Positions 5,448 through 7,816 of a stretch of 7,816 bases of DNA are shown in pieces. Position numbers and translations under genes: made by a program. Origin of the DNA: DASQTB01 sp035642095 (GTDB taxonomy: Bacteria > Actinomycetota > UBA4738 > CALAEC01); NCBI GenBank assembly GCA_035642095.1, contig DASQTB010000057.1, positions 1 to 7,816 on the forward strand, written 5' to 3'. The notes under the pieces are model-generated. The model was given only the letters and a program-made list of their open reading frames with translations. It made no database searches and was not told where the DNA came from. The stretch's first letter is position 1; every line of letters begins with the position of its first letter.

Positions 5448-6755
5448 CTAGTGGACGGCGATCCGGCGCCGGTGTGCGGTCAGGAAGACGATCCCCAGCC
5501 CCACCAGCACCAGGGTCAACCCGACCAGGCCGTCGATGTCGGAGCCGGTGAGGGCCAGCCCATCACCCACCGTGGAGGGTCCGCCGGCCAGTCCGGCTTC
5601 GACCGCACCCGCCGGGCCACCGGCCCCGTCCTGGCCACCAGCGCTGCCCTCGCCCGAGGCGCCCACCGACCCCGCCCGGCCGGCCTCGGTCACGCTGGCC
5701 GCTGGAGTATCCGAGCTCGCCCCGGCGGTCGGAGAAAGCACCAGGAACAGGTCCGCGCCCTCGACGATGCCCGGGACGCCCGTCACCCGGACGGTCTCCC
5801 GCTCCGATTCGGCACTGCCCGGCGTGGCCGCCGATTCCCCTTGGTTGATGTTCACGCACGCCAAGGATTCCCCGGATGGACAGCCGGACGGCACGGCTGC
5901 TTCGTCCTCATCGGAACCGACCGTGGTCCGGTCGCCTGCCAGATCGACGGCCAGGAGATACGAGTCTCCTTCTTCCGAGGCCGTCTGGCCCGTCGCCGTG
6001 GCGGAGGACTCTGCGTGGAGAAGTGTCACCCCGATGCCGTCGCAGACGCCGGCGGCGTCCTCACCCAGGAGACATGCCCTGGCGAGCTCGGTTTGCTGAG
6101 AAGCCACGGACTGAGATCCGGCCCAGGAAGCGAAGCTCTCGCTGGTGGCCAGCGACACCGTGATCGGTCCAGAGCAGCTGGGCCCGTACTGAACGTCCCC
6201 TCCCCCGATGCAGGCGAAGGCCACCGCCGTTCGGGCCTCAGCACTCGAGCTGGAGTCGTCTTCCGACGCCGCCGCATCCGCGAACAACAGACCGGCACAT
6301 ACCTGACCGTCCGTTTGCTGGCACAGCCCTTCCAGGCTCACGAGCGTCGCCCCGCTGCTGCCATCCCGAGCGTGGGCTCCGATCACCTCGTGCCCGGCCA
6401 GCGCCAGGAGCGTGGCATTTCCCGTCGCCCCCCCGGGGGAGGCCTGGGCAGCGGTCTGGCCAACGGTTGCCACGGGCCTGCCGGCCACGCCGACGGACAG
6501 GACGGCGCCGCCGGCGGAGGACCCCTCATCCGACTGACCAGCACCGTCGGTTCCAGATCCGGCCGAGCCGGGGGAGTTGGGTGGCGAGGTGACCGCGTCG
6601 ATGACCTTCCCAAGATCCTGGATCACCTCACGGTCCTGGATCGCCTCGGTCACGTCCTCGGGCAACACTTCCTGAGCCCCCGCCGACGGTGCTCCCCAGA
6701 GCACCATGGCGGCCACCATGACCGCGATCGAGGAGCGAGCGATATCCCGGGCCAT
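5448..6755 (-). CDS. Secreted cell-wall-anchored surface protein with class E sortase signal (LALTG)
   Basis: The 435-residue product has a Sec signal peptide (residues 1-27, likely cleavage after SAGA). A mixed Ser/Gly/Ala-rich body follows, and the C-terminus is a complete sortase signal: LALTG (400-404), a hydrophobic segment (410-427) and the basic tail HRRR. LAXTG is the motif used by class E sortases of actinobacteria, so the mature protein is probably joined to cell-wall peptidoglycan. Eight cysteines fall into four pairs (145/153, 182/194, 228/238, 292/300), each followed by a short beta-like stretch such as CAGLLFADA, CSGPITVSLA or CDGIGVTLL. They look like four diverged units that form small disulfide loops outside the cell. 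A Gly/Ala/Ser stalk (about 342-398) precedes the anchor. The frame stays open upstream to 7523, but that part overlaps the pseudouridine synthase in another frame; the ATG at 6755 has a strong AGGAGGAGGT site. Function is unknown. Confidence 0.88.
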   Translation of the reverse strand: MARDIARSSIAVMVAAMVLWGAPSAGAQEVLPEDVTEAIQDREVIQDLGKVIDAVTSPPNSPGSAGSGTDGAGQSDEGSSAGGAVLSVGVAGRPVATVGQTAAQASPGGATGNATLLALAGHEVIGAHARDGSSGATLVSLEGLCQQTDGQVCAGLLFADAAASEDDSSSSAEARTAVAFACIGGGDVQYGPSCSGPITVSLATSESFASWAGSQSVASQQTELARACLLGEDAAGVCDGIGVTLLHAESSATATGQTASEEGDSYLLAVDLAGDRTTVGSDEDEAAVPSGCPSGESLACVNINQGESAATPGSAESERETVRVTGVPGIVEGADLFLVLSPTAGASSDTPAASVTEAGRAGSVGASGEGSAGGQDGAGGPAGAVEAGLAGGPSTVGDGLALTGSDIDGLVGLTLVLVGLGIVFLTAHRRRIAVH

Positions 6756-6761
6756 CTCCTG

Positions 6762-6771
6762 ACCTCCTCCT
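6762..6771 (-). promoter_or_regulatory. Strong ribosome binding site fixing the start of the surface-protein gene
   Basis: AGGAGGAGGT lies six bases before the ATG at 6755, and a further AGGAG touches the ATG. It supports this start over upstream in-frame starts. In the rest of the gap (6772-6897) I find no convincing -35/-10 pair, so the promoter is either non-standard or lies within the preceding gene. Confidence 0.8.
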
Positions 6772-6897
6772 GGGGGTGTACGACGGGTGTCCTTGCCTGT
6801 GGGTTCAGCGTTCGAGGAGGGAAGGTGCGTTCCTGCCCTCTCTTCGACGAAACGGCCCCTTCGCACCGGAAAAGCAGTCGATGGGCCCGGCGTCTCG

Positions 6898-6913
6898 TCC
6901 CCCGATCGGGGGA
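6898..6913 (-). terminator. GC hairpin directly after the pseudouridine synthase stop, no U-tract
   Basis: TCCCCC (6898-6903) and GGGGGA (6908-6913) pair perfectly around a GATC loop. The hairpin begins at the base after the TGA stop (6914-6916). No T-run follows. A second small stem, CCTCG/CGAGG (6918-6930), lies in the last codons of the gene. Its position suggests a 3'-end signal separating this gene from the surface-protein operon. Confidence 0.5.
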
Positions 6914-7816
6914 TCAGCCTCGGGCCGAGGACTCCGACCGAAGTCGTTCCAGAGCCCGCATCAGGTCGGCGGGGAGCGGTTCCTCGACCTCGATCCCGAC
7001 ATCCGTCAGGGGATGGTCGAAGGCCACGCGCCAGGCGTGCAGGAACGGCCGTTCCAGCCCGAGGCGGCGGGCCTCCTCCCCCCCACCGCCGTACGTCCGA
7101 TCGCCCAGGATGGGATGTCCGATCGAGGAAAGATGAACCCGGATCTGGTGCGTCCGCCCCGTCCTTGGTTTGACCTCGAGCAGCGTGGCTCGGGGGAACC
7201 GCTCCCGGACCGTCGCCTCCGTCGACGCCTCGACCCCCGTCGCCGGCCGGACCCGGATGCGGCCCCGGTCTCGCCCGAGTGGGGCCTCGACCGCGAACCG
7301 ATCGTGCCGCACCCGTCCCCGGACAAGGCCCAGGTACCGTCGCTCCAATCGCCGGGCGGCCAACATCGTCGCCAGCGCCCGATGGGTCTGGTCGTCCTTC
7401 GCCACCACCAGGAGCCCCGACGTTCCGACGTCCAGTCGGTGGACGATCCCCGGCCGATCGGAGCCGCCCACCCGAGACAGGGCATCCCCATGCCCAGCAA
7501 TCGGTTGACCAGCGTTCCCCCACGACGGGACGCCGTGGGATGAGTGATCACACCCGCCGGCTTGACCACCACGGCCAGGTGGTCGTCCTCGTACCGGACC
7601 TCGACGCCGCCCCGCTCGGACGGCACCTCGGCGGCCGAGGCCAGGTCGGCCTCGATCCGTTCGCCCCCCCGGAGCCGAAAGCTCTTCGGGCGAGCCACGC
7701 CGTCGACCAGCACCGCCCCCCGAGCGAGGGCCCGCTGGACGTCGGCTCGAGGGACGCCGGCCAGGGACGCCACCACCGAGTCGAGGCGGCCCGGCCGGCC
7801 CTCCCCGACGAATCGG
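6914..7816 (-). pseudogene. RluA-family (RluD-like) rRNA pseudouridine synthase, 5'-partial and frameshifted
   Basis: This family converts specific uridines of ribosomal RNA to pseudouridine. From the window edge to about 7480 one frame encodes the N-terminus, with no start yet reached: GRPGRLDSVVASLAGVPRADVQ and GAVLVDGVARPKSFRLRGGERI (an S4 RNA-binding domain), then VVVKPAGVITHPTASRRGGTLVNRLLGMGMP. The rest of the protein lies in a different frame: GGSDRPGIVHRLDVGTSGLLVVAK with the catalytic Asp in HRLD (codon 7430-7432), then PRTGRTHQIRVHLSSIGHPILGD and a normal C-terminus ending at 6914. One missing base near the GGG at 7480-7482 explains the break. Unrepaired, the first frame runs to a stop at 7006 and gives an S4 domain with an unrelated tail. 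A GTG at 7471 could restart the catalytic part (185 residues) but has no clear ribosome site. Either the gene is disrupted or this is a sequencing error in a G-run; the unblemished coding on both sides favours error or a very recent mutation. Confidence 0.85.

Noticed and set aside
6772..6897. A promoter for the surface-protein operon
   Set aside because: I looked for sigma-70 and ECF-type (GGAAC...GTC) pairs; GGAACG is present, but no partner box lies at the right spacing.
7471..7490. Programmed -1 ribosomal frameshifting in the pseudouridine synthase
   Set aside because: No X-XXY-YYZ slippery heptamer is present at the junction (ATG CCC TGT) and the family is not known to use frameshifting. 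A one-base deletion or sequencing error is simpler.
6756..7523. A 256-codon N-terminal extension of the surface protein
   Set aside because: It overlaps the conserved pseudouridine synthase in another frame and is Arg/Gly/Pro-rich noise. A signal peptide and a strong ribosome site mark the start at 6755.
1..7816. CRISPR arrays, insertion sequences, attachment sites or defence genes
   Set aside because: No regularly spaced repeats, transposase or integrase motifs, or terminal inverted repeats were seen. The tRNA-Leu 3' end has no visible second copy in the window that would mark an integrated element.

Overview
The window is very G+C-rich (roughly two thirds by eye), and every supportable gene lies on the minus strand, so genes are transcribed from high to low coordinates. 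The sequence points to an actinobacterium (Actinomycetota), probably not one of the well-studied genera. Reasons: the DnaE1-type replicative polymerase with a complete PHP metal site, a class E sortase (LAXTG) surface protein, GTG starts, hairpins without U-tracts at gene ends, and an RluA-family synthase upstream of dnaE, a neighbourhood also known from Mycobacterium. No tool-based taxonomy was possible.

Layout in transcription order. (1) 7816-6914: an RluA/RluD-type pseudouridine synthase, cut by the window edge at its 5' end and broken by a one-base frameshift near 7480 that separates the S4 domain from the catalytic HRLD motif. A GC hairpin follows its stop. (2) 6755-5448: a secreted, cysteine-paired, low-complexity surface protein ending in a LALTG sortase signal. 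(3) 5430-4804: a small membrane-anchored protein with a PsbP/DcrB-like domain, 17 nt downstream and probably in the same operon. Its stop codon sits inside a perfect 9-bp hairpin. (4) 4783-4725: a compact control region with two tandem DnaA boxes, one of them a perfect TTATCCACA, just upstream of a good sigma-70-type promoter. (5) 4695-1147: dnaE, intact. (6) 1121-1038: tRNA-Leu(CAA). (7) 1035-304: a condensed, membrane-anchored relative of type-1 periplasmic binding proteins that begins two bases after the tRNA. (8) 281-205: a hairpin and a near-consensus promoter driving (9) a lipoprotein that runs off the window at position 1.

The window joins core replication and translation genes (dnaE, tRNA-Leu, pseudouridine synthase) to lineage-specific envelope genes (sortase substrate, PsbP-like protein, binding-protein-like proteins, lipoprotein). 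I see no mobile element, CRISPR array or defence system. The points most worth checking are the DnaA boxes at the dnaE promoter, the tRNA/GTG junction that could yield a leaderless mRNA after tRNA processing, the internally shortened binding protein, the four-cysteine-pair sortase substrate, the altered clamp-binding motif in DnaE, and the frameshift in the pseudouridine synthase.
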